The notes: generated from the letters alone by a model not told the origin. A stretch of 64,000 bases of DNA from Paenibacillus rubinfantis (GCF_001486505.1 NZ_LN909066.1:600452-664451); one strand, 5' to 3'; positions 15,092 to 24,445 are shown, numbered from the stretch's first letter. A program made the numbers and translations.

Positions 15092-16711
15092 ATGTCAAAG
15101 CCAATATCCATCTTCGACACAACCTTGCGCGACGGTACTCAAGGCGAAGGCATCAGCCTGTCGGCGGACGACAAGCTGAAGATCGCCAGAAAGCTGGATC
15201 ACCTTGGGGTCCATTACATTGAAGGTGGAATTCCGGGCAGCAACGGGAAGGACATTGAATTTTTCAAGCGGGTCAAGGAGCTGCAGTTGCAGGCAAAGAT
15301 CACGGCTTTTGGCAGCACGCGCCGGAAGGACAGTCTGGCTGAACATGACGCCAACCTCAATCGGATGATAGAAGCCGGCGTTCAAGCGGCAACCCTCGTT
15401 GGAAAGTCGTGGGATTTCCATGTGCATACCGCTCTGCAAACCACCCTGGAAGAAAACCTTGCTATGATCTTCGATTCGATTGCCTATCTGAAGCGGCAGG
15501 GGCTTGAAGTCATTTTTGACGCCGAGCATTTTTTTGACGGGTATAAGAACAACCCCGAGTACGCCTTAGCCGTCATGCGCAAAGCGGAAGAAGCCGGCGC
15601 CGACTGGCTGGTGATGTGCGATACGAACGGCGGTACAATGCCTCATGAAGTGTATGATATCGTCAGCACGTTATCCGGAGCAATTCCCGGCTCAAAGCTA
15701 GGCATCCATACCCATAATGATTGCGAGCTAGCGGTCGCCAACTCGCTGAGTGCCGTCCGTGCCGGAGCTACGCAAATTCAAGGGACGATGAACGGATACG
15801 GCGAGCGCTGCGGCAATGCCAATCTCTGCTCGATTATCCCAAACCTGCAGCTAAAGCTTGGGTACGATGTGCTTGAACCCGACCGGTTAAAGCAGTTGAC
15901 CAACACCGCCCGTTACATCAGCGAGATCGCTAACGTGCATATGCCGGTTAACCAGCCTTATGTCGGGAATGCAGCGTTTGCTCACAAAGGTGGTATTCAC
16001 GTCTCCGCCATCCTCCGCGATTCGCGGACCTATGAGCATATCGCTCCGGAACTGGTGGGCAATCGTCAACGCGTGCTCGTGTCCGAGTTAGCGGGACAAA
16101 GCAATATCCTGTCCAAAGCACAGGAAATGGGGATCGATTTTGATCCGGAAAACGAAAACACCAAACAGGTCATCGCCAAAATCAAAGATCTGGAGCATCA
16201 GGGATATCAGTTCGAAGGTGCGGACGCGTCCCTCGAACTGCTGTTGCGCCAAGCGAATGGCGATTTGAAGGAACTGTTCGTTTTTGAATCGTTTAAGATG
16301 CTGGTGGAAAAAGCCGCCGACCGGCCGGTCGTTTCCGAAGCGTTCGTCAAACTGAAGATTGACGGGGCCAGCATCTACACCGCGGCGGAAGGCAACGGCC
16401 CGGTTAATGCACTTGACAATGCGCTCCGCAAAGCGTTGATCACCTATTACCCAGGCTTAAAAGACATGCATCTGTCCGACTATAAGGTGCGCGTTCTTGA
16501 CGATAAGGATGCCACCGCTTCGAAAGTGCGCGTTCTGATCGAGTCTCAGGATTTCCATAACTCCTGGAATACCGTCGGCGTCTCAAGCAACGTGATCGAA
16601 GCGAGCTGGGAAGCGCTCGTCGATAGTATTAGTTACGCGCTGCTGGGGCAGACGAAACGCGAAGACTATGAAGAGATCCCCTCTGCCGGCTGGGGACTCG
16701 TCAATCACTAA
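15092..16711 (+). CDS. cimA: (R)-citramalate synthase
   Basis: 539 residues. The HMGL-like TIM barrel starts with IFDTTLRDGTQGEGISLS and has the metal site THNDCELAVANS and GTMNGYGERCGN; HKGGIHVSA follows. A LeuA-type allosteric dimer domain fills the C-terminal 140 residues. The GTQGEGISLS signature and length fit CimA of the long LeuA/CimA type, which condenses pyruvate with acetyl-CoA for isoleucine synthesis, rather than LeuA or homocitrate synthase. The ATG at 15092 follows an AAAGGGGG site. Confidence 0.88.
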   Translation: MSKPISIFDTTLRDGTQGEGISLSADDKLKIARKLDHLGVHYIEGGIPGSNGKDIEFFKRVKELQLQAKITAFGSTRRKDSLAEHDANLNRMIEAGVQAATLVGKSWDFHVHTALQTTLEENLAMIFDSIAYLKRQGLEVIFDAEHFFDGYKNNPEYALAVMRKAEEAGADWLVMCDTNGGTMPHEVYDIVSTLSGAIPGSKLGIHTHNDCELAVANSLSAVRAGATQIQGTMNGYGERCGNANLCSIIPNLQLKLGYDVLEPDRLKQLTNTARYISEIANVHMPVNQPYVGNAAFAHKGGIHVSAILRDSRTYEHIAPELVGNRQRVLVSELAGQSNILSKAQEMGIDFDPENENTKQVIAKIKDLEHQGYQFEGADASLELLLRQANGDLKELFVFESFKMLVEKAADRPVVSEAFVKLKIDGASIYTAAEGNGPVNALDNALRKALITYYPGLKDMHLSDYKVRVLDDKDATASKVRVLIESQDFHNSWNTVGVSSNVIEASWEALVDSISYALLGQTKREDYEEIPSAGWGLVNH

Positions 16712-16740
16712 AGCAACTTTGAAATTTTGAACCCCTATGC

Positions 16741-16788
16741 AAGAAGGCCTGAATCCCCGCTTTGGCGGAGCATTCAGGCCTTCTTTAC
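16741..16788. terminator. Bidirectional terminator between cimA and the TlpA-like gene
   Basis: AGAAGGCCTGAAT (16742-16754) pairs perfectly with ATTCAGGCCTTCT (16772-16784). An inner CCGC/GCGG stem extends the hairpin. Confidence 0.8.
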
Positions 16789-16789
16789 G

Positions 16790-17368
16790 TTATATTAAGT
16801 TTTTGATCTTCGCTTCCAGTTCCTCAGGAGGGATGACCCCCACAATGACGTCCCGAATGACTCCCTGTTCGTCAATCAGCACGTTCGTCGGAAAAGCAAT
16901 CCCGTTAAACATCCGGTAGACTTCTTCCTTCTCGTCCAACAACACGGGGAACGTATAGCCATACTCTTTGACGAAAGACTTCGCCTCATCCAGCTTATCG
17001 TATAACGTCACATTAACGGCATAAATATCCAGGGAATCTTGATATTTCTCAGCCAGCGCCTTCAGTTCGGGCGCTTCCTCCTTGCACGGATCGCACCAGG
17101 AAGCCCAAAAATTCAGTAACAGCACCTTATCGCGCTTGCCCCCGACCTCGTAGGTCTTTCCATCCAGTCCCGGCAACGAAAAAGCCGGTGCGGCCGTTCC
17201 TGGTTTTGGAGCCCCTTCCGCTGCCATAGCGCTGAGCGAAGGTTCGTTATCGCTCCCCTTGGAGTTGCCGATGAAACCCGCAAACCAACCTTCCTGCCCT
17301 CCCCGGTCCAGCAAGGCGATCACCAGCAACACCAACAGCGCAGCTAGTACCCATCGATTACGTTTCAT
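16790..17368 (-). CDS. TlpA/ResA-like membrane-anchored thiol-disulfide oxidoreductase
   Basis: 192 residues. An N-terminal anchor (WVLAALLVLLVIALL, 6-20) places the thioredoxin fold outside the membrane. The redox motif is WCDPC (Cys92, Cys95) after LLLNFWAS; the cis-Pro loop is GIAFPTNVLID. The family reduces apocytochrome or other extracellular disulfides. CDPC differs from the CEPC common in ResA, and no cytochrome c biogenesis genes are adjacent. Confidence 0.88.
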   Translation of the reverse strand: MKRNRWVLAALLVLLVIALLDRGGQEGWFAGFIGNSKGSDNEPSLSAMAAEGAPKPGTAAPAFSLPGLDGKTYEVGGKRDKVLLLNFWASWCDPCKEEAPELKALAEKYQDSLDIYAVNVTLYDKLDEAKSFVKEYGYTFPVLLDEKEEVYRMFNGIAFPTNVLIDEQGVIRDVIVGVIPPEELEAKIKNLI

Positions 17369-17504
17369 ATTGGTGTCCGTCCTTTTTATGCCTTCAAGTG
17401 GTTTTAAAATTACAGTTACCGTACATATTGTACCCTTTTTTAACGATTTGTTACAATGGATCGAGAAAAAGGTGAACTATTAATTATGGACGGGAGCTTG
17501 CCAA

Positions 17505-17960
17505 ATGGATCAGTTCTGGATATTGCCGCCGAATGTTCGGGAAGAAATGCTGCAGGACGGACAACAGCGACACCCGTTGGAAGCCTGCGGCCTGCTGTTT
17601 GGAACGTTTGAAGGACGGATCGGACGCATCGAACGTTATCTTTCCGTGGCCAATCATTCGAAGACTCCGCTGCATGCTTTTGAGTTGGACCCTGCCGCTT
17701 GGGTCAAGAGTTGCTTCGATCCGCAATTGATCGGTCTGTATCATACCCACCCTAACTCGCCTCCGCTCCCCTCCCCGGTGGATCTAGGCCAGTTGCCGAG
17801 TTTTGCCGCCCAAATTCGCCTTTACTTGATTGGCGGCCGGACAGCTCCGGCAAACGAAAAGCCGCCCGGCATACCGGACGGCTTCAAGATACAAGCGTAT
17901 CGCATCAATCAACATGAGGGGAGTTATGCTCTGTTGCCTGTAGCGCTTAAAGATAAATAA
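17505..17960 (+). CDS. M67 family metallopeptidase (JAMM/MPN fold)
   Basis: 151 residues. The JAMM zinc site is complete: Glu26 (HPLEACGLLFG), His80 and His82 (GLYHTHPNSPP), Ser90 and Asp93. Bacterial members remove C-terminal residues from sulfur-carrier or ubiquitin-like proteins. No such carrier is adjacent here, so the substrate is open. The gene sits between two minus-strand genes, with a GGGAGC site before the ATG. Confidence 0.85.
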   Translation: MDQFWILPPNVREEMLQDGQQRHPLEACGLLFGTFEGRIGRIERYLSVANHSKTPLHAFELDPAAWVKSCFDPQLIGLYHTHPNSPPLPSPVDLGQLPSFAAQIRLYLIGGRTAPANEKPPGIPDGFKIQAYRINQHEGSYALLPVALKDK

Positions 17961-17983
17961 GTCCTAATCGCCTGCGATCCGCG

Positions 17984-18727
17984 TTAATTTTTACTCAAAA
18001 AAGTGTACAAATCGCCTAATGTAATCACGTTTTGTTCCTTCAACCGCTCGATTAACGCCGTCCACAGGCGGGCGGTCATTTTCGAGTCTTCCAAGGCGTG
18101 ATGGCGCTGGGTAATCGGAATCCCATACACCGCAAGCCATTCATCCAACCCGCCCGAGATGCGGCGATCCGGTTCCAGCTTGCGAGCGATCATCATCGTA
18201 TCTAATACCCGGTGCCCGAGATGGGCTTTGGTTGTTTTCCATAACGCTACATCCAGAAAGGCTTTGTCATGCGCGCTGCCGTGCGCAACGAGCACCCGAT
18301 CGTCAACAAACGCCATAAATCCGCGCAGCGCCTCCAGCAATGCCGGGGCGGACTGGGCCATCTCGGGTGTTATTCCGGTTAACTCGATAATCCGTTCGGG
18401 AATTTGACAAGCCGGTTTGGCGAGGGAATAATAGATCTCTTCGCTAATCCGCTCCCCTTCCACCTTCACGGCTCCAAAGGACAAAATTTCATCACCGTAA
18501 TGGTAATGAAATCCTGTCGTCTCCAAATCAAAGACTGCCGTTTTCAATTCGGTCAGCGGAACATGGAGCGTCTCCGGTCGACGCTGCCCTTTGGTTAAAG
18601 AACGAACGAATGCGATTTGTTGCGCGCTGGGCGCGCCAAGCATCGAGGCGATCCTTGGCGATACTCCGCCGCCCTTAAAAGCATCCCAAAAACCACCGTT
18701 TCCCTTCATCGGTTCTTTCATAACCAT
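17984..18727 (-). CDS. DnaQ-like 3'-5' exonuclease (DEDDh)
   Basis: 247 residues. The exonuclease motifs are AVFDLETTGF (Exo I), VLVAHGSAHDKAFLD (Exo II) and HHALEDSKMTARLW (Exo III His and Asp). The N-terminal 60 residues are a variable extension. The start overlaps the end of the upstream DUF294 gene by 10 bases, a pairing that suggests translational coupling. Probably acts on DNA or RNA ends in repair or nucleotide turnover. Confidence 0.87.
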   Translation of the reverse strand: MVMKEPMKGNGGFWDAFKGGGVSPRIASMLGAPSAQQIAFVRSLTKGQRRPETLHVPLTELKTAVFDLETTGFHYHYGDEILSFGAVKVEGERISEEIYYSLAKPACQIPERIIELTGITPEMAQSAPALLEALRGFMAFVDDRVLVAHGSAHDKAFLDVALWKTTKAHLGHRVLDTMMIARKLEPDRRISGGLDEWLAVYGIPITQRHHALEDSKMTARLWTALIERLKEQNVITLGDLYTFLSKN

Positions 18728-19809
18728 TTCCTTTCCGCATACCGGTGCTGCCTTTGAAGCGTGCGGTACATGACCTTCACCGTACTGAGCGATTCCCGCA
18801 GCTCGCGCCGGAGCTCTTTCTGTTTTAGCATCTCTTGGGGTAAATAGTGGGTCCCCGTAAGCAGACCGTTATCGACTTCCGGCGGGACGAGGGACCTCAG
18901 CTTCACCGCCGTACCAAACGCCCGGCTACAGGATTCCAGCCACCGGGTTGGAACAGCCTCCAGCTGAACCAACTGGGAGATCCTTTCCCAGGTAGACGAA
19001 GCCTCGACCCCGTACTGCAACGCCAAGTAACGAACGGCATTGACGATCGGTATGTACAATCCATACTTGACGTCAAAATCCCCGGCATGCTCGCCGCTCT
19101 GCTCCGTAATCACTTGACCCAAAATATTCAGCGCCGCTTTATGCCGCACGGTATTCCGCAGGATGGCCGTCACGACGTCGCGATCGCTGCCTTGATCCGC
19201 CTCCATGATGGCCTTCATCGTTTTGCGCAAAGCGACTGTCAGCGACGCTTCCCCGAAAATATGCCGCAAATCGGCGGCGATCATCAAATACCGAACCTGC
19301 TCCCAGGCTAAAATGTCCCGCCACTCCAGCAGTTGCCTCTCCCATGAGGCGAGGTTGCCGCGCCACAACGGATTGGATAACATGACGCTGCCGGGACACG
19401 GTGGATATCCAACCTGTTCGAGAATCTCGGACAACTTGCGGCCAAAGGGTTCAAAGTAGGCTTCCAGCTCTTCTACATCGCCTTCTCCATAGATTAAGCC
19501 GTTGTCCTGATCGCTCCACAACGTGGGTTCCGCCCGGCCAACGCTTCCAAACGCAATAAAGGCATAATGCGAAGGAGGAGGGCCGAAGCCCTCCCGGATC
19601 ATTTCTTCTTCGCAGCATCGGCAAGCTTGGGTCATGACGGCATCATGCAGGTCCGAGACCTCCCGGTTCCAGGCTTGAATCGGCATCGATGTCAGCTCGC
19701 CGTACAAGCGATTCTGCGCTTCGATTCTAGCCGCCTTCAACAAAGCGGGAGTCGCGGCAGACCGGATCGCATTCAAACTTGCGTTATTCATGGCCGTGTC
19801 ATGACTCAT
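18718..19809 (-). CDS. DUF294 nucleotidyltransferase-like protein
   Basis: About 363 residues. The nucleotidyltransferase signature is FIAFGSVGRAEPTLWSDQDN, with the Gly-Ser and the Asp pair of the GlnD-like fold (DUF294). The C-terminal half is the all-helical DUF294 C-terminal domain. No CBS or cyclic-nucleotide domain is present, unlike many proteobacterial members. It lies between an exonuclease (overlap 10 bases) and amt. The ATG at 19809 has AAAGGAAG upstream. Confidence 0.83.
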   Translation of the reverse strand: MSHDTAMNNASLNAIRSAATPALLKAARIEAQNRLYGELTSMPIQAWNREVSDLHDAVMTQACRCCEEEMIREGFGPPPSHYAFIAFGSVGRAEPTLWSDQDNGLIYGEGDVEELEAYFEPFGRKLSEILEQVGYPPCPGSVMLSNPLWRGNLASWERQLLEWRDILAWEQVRYLMIAADLRHIFGEASLTVALRKTMKAIMEADQGSDRDVVTAILRNTVRHKAALNILGQVITEQSGEHAGDFDVKYGLYIPIVNAVRYLALQYGVEASSTWERISQLVQLEAVPTRWLESCSRAFGTAVKLRSLVPPEVDNGLLTGTHYLPQEMLKQKELRRELRESLSTVKVMYRTLQRQHRYAERKWL

Positions 19810-19864
19810 GGCCCCCAACTTCCTTTCTTCTCCCGACGCTACATGTCAGGGTCAATAGCTTCTT

Positions 19865-21265
19865 TTACTCCGCAGGAATGCCGGACGAAGTGTTTTTGTT
19901 CAACAGGTTCATTTGTTCTGGATAGCCGTAAGTGCCATGTTCACTGATATCCAGACCCATCGTTTCTTCTTCCTCCGTAACGCGCAGACCAATCGTCCAT
20001 TTCATAATTCCGAGAACCAGGAACGACAACACCAGTACGAAGGCGAAGGTTCCGATAACGCCTAGCAGCTGTACGCCCAATTGCCCGAAGCCGCCGCCGT
20101 AAAACAAGCCCGCTTTACCAACACCCGTTGTTTCTACCAACTCAGGCGTTGCGAACAGACCCGTGGAGATCGCTCCCCATACCCCGGCGATGCCGTGTAC
20201 GGAGAAGGCATAGATCGGATCGTCCACTCCAGCACGTTCAAACCATCTTGCTGTAAAGAAGGTCAAGATACCGGCAACCGCACCGATAATAACCGCTGCC
20301 CAAGCGTCAACGAAAGCACAAGAACCGGTAATCGCTACGAGAGCAGCCAACACGCCGTTCAGCATGCTTGGAATATCCGATTTCCCCATCACCGCCCAAG
20401 AGATCAACAGTGCGGCAACGGCGCCGGCAGCTGCGGCCAGGTTCGTTGTCATCAGGACATAACCGAAGAATCCATCGCCCAAAGGAGTTAATGCACTACC
20501 AGGGTTGAAACCAAACCAGCCGATCCACAAGATGATGACGCCGAGTACAGTCAACACTTGGTTATGACCCGGAATGTTGTTTGGTTTGCCATCTTTATTG
20601 TATTTACCCAGACGAGGTTTAAGTAAAATGGTTGCTGCAAGGGCCGCTGTAGCACCCGTTAAGTGAACGACGGTCGAACCGGCGTAGTCTTGCATTCCCA
20701 AATTGCCGAGCCAGCCGCCGCCCCATACCCAGTGAGCAACGATCGGATAGATCAGGACGATAAAAATCGTACCGAAGATAATGTAGACGCTAAGCTTAGC
20801 GCGTTCTGCCATCCCGCCGCAAGCGATCGCCAACGATACGGCCGCAAACGCCATTTGGAATAGGAACATCAGATTTAACGGTACGCCAATTTCAGCGAAT
20901 ACACTAAAGGAACCGATATCCCCTTCACCGCCAAACAGGAACCCGGTTGTACCGAGGAAGCTGTTGCCGTCGCCAAAAGCGAAACCAAAACCGATCAGCC
21001 ACCAAGCAAGTACGGAGATCCCCAAGGTGAGGACGGTTTTGCCGGCAACGTGTCCGGCGTTCTTCATCCGAACGGTACCTGCTTCCAGCAGGGCGAAACC
21101 CGCTTGCATAAAGAATACCAGCATAGCTGCGACGAAAACGAAAAGCGAGTTCAGGCCCAGCTCCAGGACCGGAGCGGTTACCTCTCCCTCCGCTGCGAAT
21201 GCCGAGACCGGAAAAGCAAATGATGCGAGAAAAATGAGTACACCGTAAAGCCACTTCTTCTTCAT
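19865..21265 (-). CDS. amt: Ammonium transporter
   Basis: About 466 residues. A cleavable signal-like N-terminus (MKKKWLYGVLIFLASFAFPVSAFA) precedes about 11 transmembrane helices. Amt signatures include MQAGFALLEAG, DYAGSTVVHLTGATAAL and FSVHGIAGVWGAI, with the twin pore histidines in the expected helices. It imports ammonium. The start at 21265 is supported by AGGGGAG 8 bases upstream; a GTG at 21274 abuts that site. No glnK follows. A GlnR/TnrA-type box lies in the leader. Confidence 0.93.
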   Translation of the reverse strand: MKKKWLYGVLIFLASFAFPVSAFAAEGEVTAPVLELGLNSLFVFVAAMLVFFMQAGFALLEAGTVRMKNAGHVAGKTVLTLGISVLAWWLIGFGFAFGDGNSFLGTTGFLFGGEGDIGSFSVFAEIGVPLNLMFLFQMAFAAVSLAIACGGMAERAKLSVYIIFGTIFIVLIYPIVAHWVWGGGWLGNLGMQDYAGSTVVHLTGATAALAATILLKPRLGKYNKDGKPNNIPGHNQVLTVLGVIILWIGWFGFNPGSALTPLGDGFFGYVLMTTNLAAAAGAVAALLISWAVMGKSDIPSMLNGVLAALVAITGSCAFVDAWAAVIIGAVAGILTFFTARWFERAGVDDPIYAFSVHGIAGVWGAISTGLFATPELVETTGVGKAGLFYGGGFGQLGVQLLGVIGTFAFVLVLSFLVLGIMKWTIGLRVTEEEETMGLDISEHGTYGYPEQMNLLNKNTSSGIPAE

Positions 21266-21282
21266 CTTTAACACTCCCCTAA

Positions 21283-21299
21283 TGTTAAGTTTCCTTACA
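21283..21299 (-). promoter_or_regulatory. GlnR/TnrA box upstream of amt
   Basis: TGTTAAGTTTCCTTACA matches the TGTNAN7TNACA consensus at every fixed position. It lies between the -10 box (21320-21325) and the amt start, about where a repressor would block elongation or initiation. That position favours GlnR-type repression under nitrogen excess. Confidence 0.75.
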
Positions 21300-21319
21300 C
21301 AAAATGAATTGTTAATGTG

Positions 21320-21348
21320 ATTATAAGAGAAAGATCCAGGGATGACAA
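21320..21348 (-). promoter_or_regulatory. Promoter of amt
   Basis: On the minus strand: TTGTCA (21348-21343), a 17-base spacer, TATAAT (21325-21320). Good sigma-A match. Confidence 0.7.
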
Positions 21349-21479
21349 TAGTTTTTTGAAAAAAAATCGATCAATTGTAATTATAATAACATGTAATGTT
21401 AGGTTTTAGCGTAACCTTCCCTATAGTTACTGATAAAAATAAAGCATAACGTTTGACTGTATGCTTGTTGTTAAGTATC

Positions 21480-21983
21480 ATGAGGATAAATACAATAGTT
21501 ATAGAAGCTATTTCTTTGGAGATTGGCGGGAGAGGTGATGAAATTGGAGTAACGAAACTGTACCGGATTGGTGAATTGGCGAAAGCGGCCGATGTCAGCG
21601 AGCGAACCATCGATTATTATACGAAGCTAGGGCTGATCTCTCCGGAGAAGCGCACCCAGACCAACTACCGTTTATACAGTGCTGAAACCTTGACCAGGCT
21701 GGAACGTATTAATCAAATGAAACAGGAGAAATATACGTTGGAAGAGATCCGCGCGAAGCTGGACCAGTGGAACCGCGTGACCCCAGAAGAGCAAGTGACC
21801 GTGAAGCTAAGTTCCTTGGAGCTTCATATGCAGCAGTTGGAACGCGAGGTGAAGGAGCTGGAGCCGCTCATTTCCAGCTTGCAGCCTAATCAGGCCAAAC
21901 GCGCCTTCGCGAATTTGCTGCCGCAAAGCTTAGCTTGCATGGAAGCGATCCGGCTATTAATGAACCACGGGCCTTTTTCCTAA
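21480..21983 (+). CDS. MerR-family transcriptional regulator
   Basis: The conserved part begins LYRIGELAKAADVSERTIDYYTKLGLISPEKRTQTNYRLYS, a MerR winged helix, followed by a long coiled coil (about 75 residues) and a short tail. No Cys metal site is seen. The start is unclear: the in-frame ATG at 21480 lacks a good ribosome site. The best site (GGGAGAGGTG, about 21528-21537) directly precedes an ATG at 21538 that is in another frame and stops after four codons (MKLE). A one-base insertion there would give a natural start, MKL-VTKLYRIG. Confidence 0.78.
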   Translation: MRINTIVIEAISLEIGGRGDEIGVTKLYRIGELAKAADVSERTIDYYTKLGLISPEKRTQTNYRLYSAETLTRLERINQMKQEKYTLEEIRAKLDQWNRVTPEEQVTVKLSSLELHMQQLEREVKELEPLISSLQPNQAKRAFANLLPQSLACMEAIRLLMNHGPFS

Positions 21984-22046
21984 CCTATATTTCTAATCAA
22001 CCTCTGTTTACTTCTTTGACAACATTATCAGATGGAGGAATGATTC

Positions 22047-22727
22047 ATGTACTCAGACGTGATGCTGATCCCGATTCTGCTGGCCTTTGGACTATCCCTT
22101 TGGGCGCAGTTCCGGGTCAAAGGCACTTTTAACAAATGGTCGAAGGTATCGAACCTTTACGGTTTAACCGGCCATGACGCCGCAAGACGCATGCTCGACG
22201 CCAACGGCCTTTACGATGTCCCGATCGAGCCGGTGCGCGGAGCTTTAACGGACCATTACGACCCGATTCACCGCGTTGTCCGTTTATCAGAGCCAGTGTA
22301 TTACGAGAGCTCCATCTCCGCTGTAGCCGTAGCCTGCCACGAAGTAGGACACGCAATCCAGCATAAGCAAAAATACCCGATGCTGGTGATTCGCCATCGG
22401 ATGTTCCCATTGGTGAATTTCGCATCCGGGGTTGCTCCCTTCTTGTTGCTGGCCGGTTTCCTATTCGGCGCACTGAACCTGATCGGCCTCGGAATTATCT
22501 TCTTCTCGGCCGCCGTCTTGTTCCAGATCGTCACGCTGCCTGTAGAATTTAACGCCAGCAGCCGGGCGCGCAAGGTGATGCTGGAGCAAGGCTTTATTTC
22601 GCCCAATGAATCGCGCGGCGTTGGCAAAGTGTTAAACGCTGCGGCATTAACTTATGTGGCTGCTGCTTTGATCTCCATTTTGGAGCTGCTGCGCTACATT
22701 CTGATTTTCACAAGTAACCGCGAGTAA
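22047..22727 (+). CDS. Membrane zinc metallopeptidase, YugP type
   Basis: 226 residues. The zinc motif HEVGH is at 98-102 (VAVACHEVGHAIQHKQ), between an N-terminal helix (4-22) and C-terminal helices (about 125-170 and 200-220). The pattern LPVEFNASSRAR is typical of the Zn_peptidase_2/YugP group. Substrate unknown. GGAGG precedes the ATG. It follows the MerR gene by 63 bases on the same strand. Confidence 0.87.
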   Translation: MYSDVMLIPILLAFGLSLWAQFRVKGTFNKWSKVSNLYGLTGHDAARRMLDANGLYDVPIEPVRGALTDHYDPIHRVVRLSEPVYYESSISAVAVACHEVGHAIQHKQKYPMLVIRHRMFPLVNFASGVAPFLLLAGFLFGALNLIGLGIIFFSAAVLFQIVTLPVEFNASSRARKVMLEQGFISPNESRGVGKVLNAAALTYVAAALISILELLRYILIFTSNRE

Positions 22728-22741
22728 TCACGCAAACAAAT

Positions 22742-22794
22742 AAAGGCTGCACGACACCATGCCCTACGGCTTGGGATCGTGCAGCCTTTTCCAT
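22742..22794. terminator. Bidirectional terminator
   Basis: AAAGGCTGCACGA (22742-22754) pairs with TCGTGCAGCCTTT (22777-22789), between the YugP-like and LysR genes. Confidence 0.8.
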
Positions 22795-22823
22795 TTCCAT
22801 ATCGCAAACGTTTACATAACAAT

Positions 22824-23735
22824 TCACTGACTCGGCGGCGTATCAACCTGAAGTCCAAAGTATTCCAGCAAAAACATCCGGAACGATTGCGCTACAAGCG
22901 GCAACTTCTCATCGGCCCGATGAATCAGCCCGATAGTACGCGTGACCTTGGGTTCGGAAATCCGCACGCGGATCGGTTGGAGCGTAAAGCTCTGAAACAG
23001 CGCCATCTCCGGCAGCAGACTGACACCCATTCCAGCAGCAACCAGACCACGGATGGTATCGGTCTCCTCGCCCTCAAAAGCGATCTTCGGCGTGAATCCA
23101 GCCTCCAAGCAGGCATGCCAAACGATCGGCCGAAGGGAGTACCCTTTGCTGAACAAAATGAACTTCTCGTCCTTCAATTGGCTTAGCTTGATGCTTTGCT
23201 CTCCGGCCAGCGCGTGACCCGGTGGAAGGATCGCCACCAGATCCTCGGTCAACACCACATTGCCGGTTACCTGATCATGATTTTCCGGAAACGGAGAAAT
23301 AAACGCTAAATCCACTTCCCCGGACACGACATCACGAATTAATGTAGGATAAGTACCTTGTCGGAAACGAAATTTCACATTGGGATACAGCTTGCGGAAC
23401 TCCGCCACCACGCTGGGAATCATATGGATGCCCAGACTATTTGGGAACCCTAAACGAATTTCCCCCTGCTCCGGATCGAGAAACTCGTGCACCTCGCTGA
23501 CGGCTCGGTCGAGATCCTTCAGGATCATCTCAACTCGGCTGCAGAACAGCTGCCCTACGGCGGTGAGATGAAGATTCCTGCCCTTCTGCATAAACAAATT
23601 AACGCCAAGCTCCTGCTCGAGTTGGTGAATTTGCCGGCTTACCGCCGATTGGGCGACGTGCAGCTCCTCGGCAGCCTGAGTCACGTGCTCTTTTCGCGCC
23701 ACTTTCACAAAATACTGCAGTTGTCTTAATTCCAC
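22824..23735 (-). CDS. LysR-family transcriptional regulator, GltC-like
   Basis: About 303 residues. The N-terminus (ELRQLQYFVKVARKEHVTQA, then AVSRQIHQLEQELGVNLF) is a LysR winged helix, and the rest is a periplasmic-binding-like effector domain. The sequence pattern (YLDP-like HEFLDPEQGEIRLGFPNSLG, GLVAAGMGVSLLPE) resembles Bacillus GltC. No glutamate synthase genes are adjacent, so the target is open. A GTG at 23735 with GGAG about 11 bases upstream is preferred over upstream starts. Confidence 0.85.
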   Translation of the reverse strand: MELRQLQYFVKVARKEHVTQAAEELHVAQSAVSRQIHQLEQELGVNLFMQKGRNLHLTAVGQLFCSRVEMILKDLDRAVSEVHEFLDPEQGEIRLGFPNSLGIHMIPSVVAEFRKLYPNVKFRFRQGTYPTLIRDVVSGEVDLAFISPFPENHDQVTGNVVLTEDLVAILPPGHALAGEQSIKLSQLKDEKFILFSKGYSLRPIVWHACLEAGFTPKIAFEGEETDTIRGLVAAGMGVSLLPEMALFQSFTLQPIRVRISEPKVTRTIGLIHRADEKLPLVAQSFRMFLLEYFGLQVDTPPSQ

Positions 23736-23830
23736 GAATCGAATCGCTCCATTTCGCATGTGCTACGAACATCTAACATTTACAATGGTCTAATACTCTA
23801 AATTTAATGTACCATTTACATTCTCTGGGT

Positions 23831-24445
23831 TCAACGCCGTTTTAACAAGCGGATGATCAGCCCGTAGATAAAGAAGCCGCCAACAAGTCCGCCAAGATGA
23901 GCGGCCAGGTTGATCTGCGGGACCAGTACCGAGTAAATGACCCCGATGATTAAAAGGCTGTACAGCGTTTTTCGCGAGCTCTCATCCATCCGTTGACGCT
24001 GCAGCAGGGCAATGTATAGAAACGCACCATACACGCCATAGACGGCGCCTGAGGCCCCTACGGAGATGTGTGGTACCGGGCTCAATTGGTAAACCCCCAT
24101 ACTGATGAGATTCCCCACCAATCCGCTGGCCAAATAAAGCAATCCATATCGCCACCAGCCCAGCAGACGCTCCAGCGGAGGTGCAAACACCAGGATCGCA
24201 AAAGAGTTGGAAAACAGATGGTCAAACCCGTTGTGGAGAAACATGGACGTAAACAACCGCCAGCTTTCTCCAGCAAAGGGCTCGATATCGCTCATAGCCC
24301 CGAATCTCAGCAGCGTGATCCGGTTCGTCGATCCGCCGTTGGCCGCAAGCACGATAAACATGATGATATTGGCGGCCAGAAGCAAGCAGGTGACGGGATA
24401 ATACCGCAGGTAACTTTTCCAGTTTTCATATCTGATGAAAATCAT
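23831..24445 (-). CDS. Rhomboid-family intramembrane serine protease
   Basis: 204 residues with six hydrophobic helices. The catalytic dyad is Ser132 in VGASGAVYG and His183 in AAHLGGLVGGF; the conserved NGFDHLFSNSFAI lies in helix 2. It cleaves transmembrane substrates within the membrane. No C-terminal TPR as in B. subtilis GluP is present. Confidence 0.9.
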   Translation of the reverse strand: MIFIRYENWKSYLRYYPVTCLLLAANIIMFIVLAANGGSTNRITLLRFGAMSDIEPFAGESWRLFTSMFLHNGFDHLFSNSFAILVFAPPLERLLGWWRYGLLYLASGLVGNLISMGVYQLSPVPHISVGASGAVYGVYGAFLYIALLQRQRMDESSRKTLYSLLIIGVIYSVLVPQINLAAHLGGLVGGFFIYGLIIRLLKRR

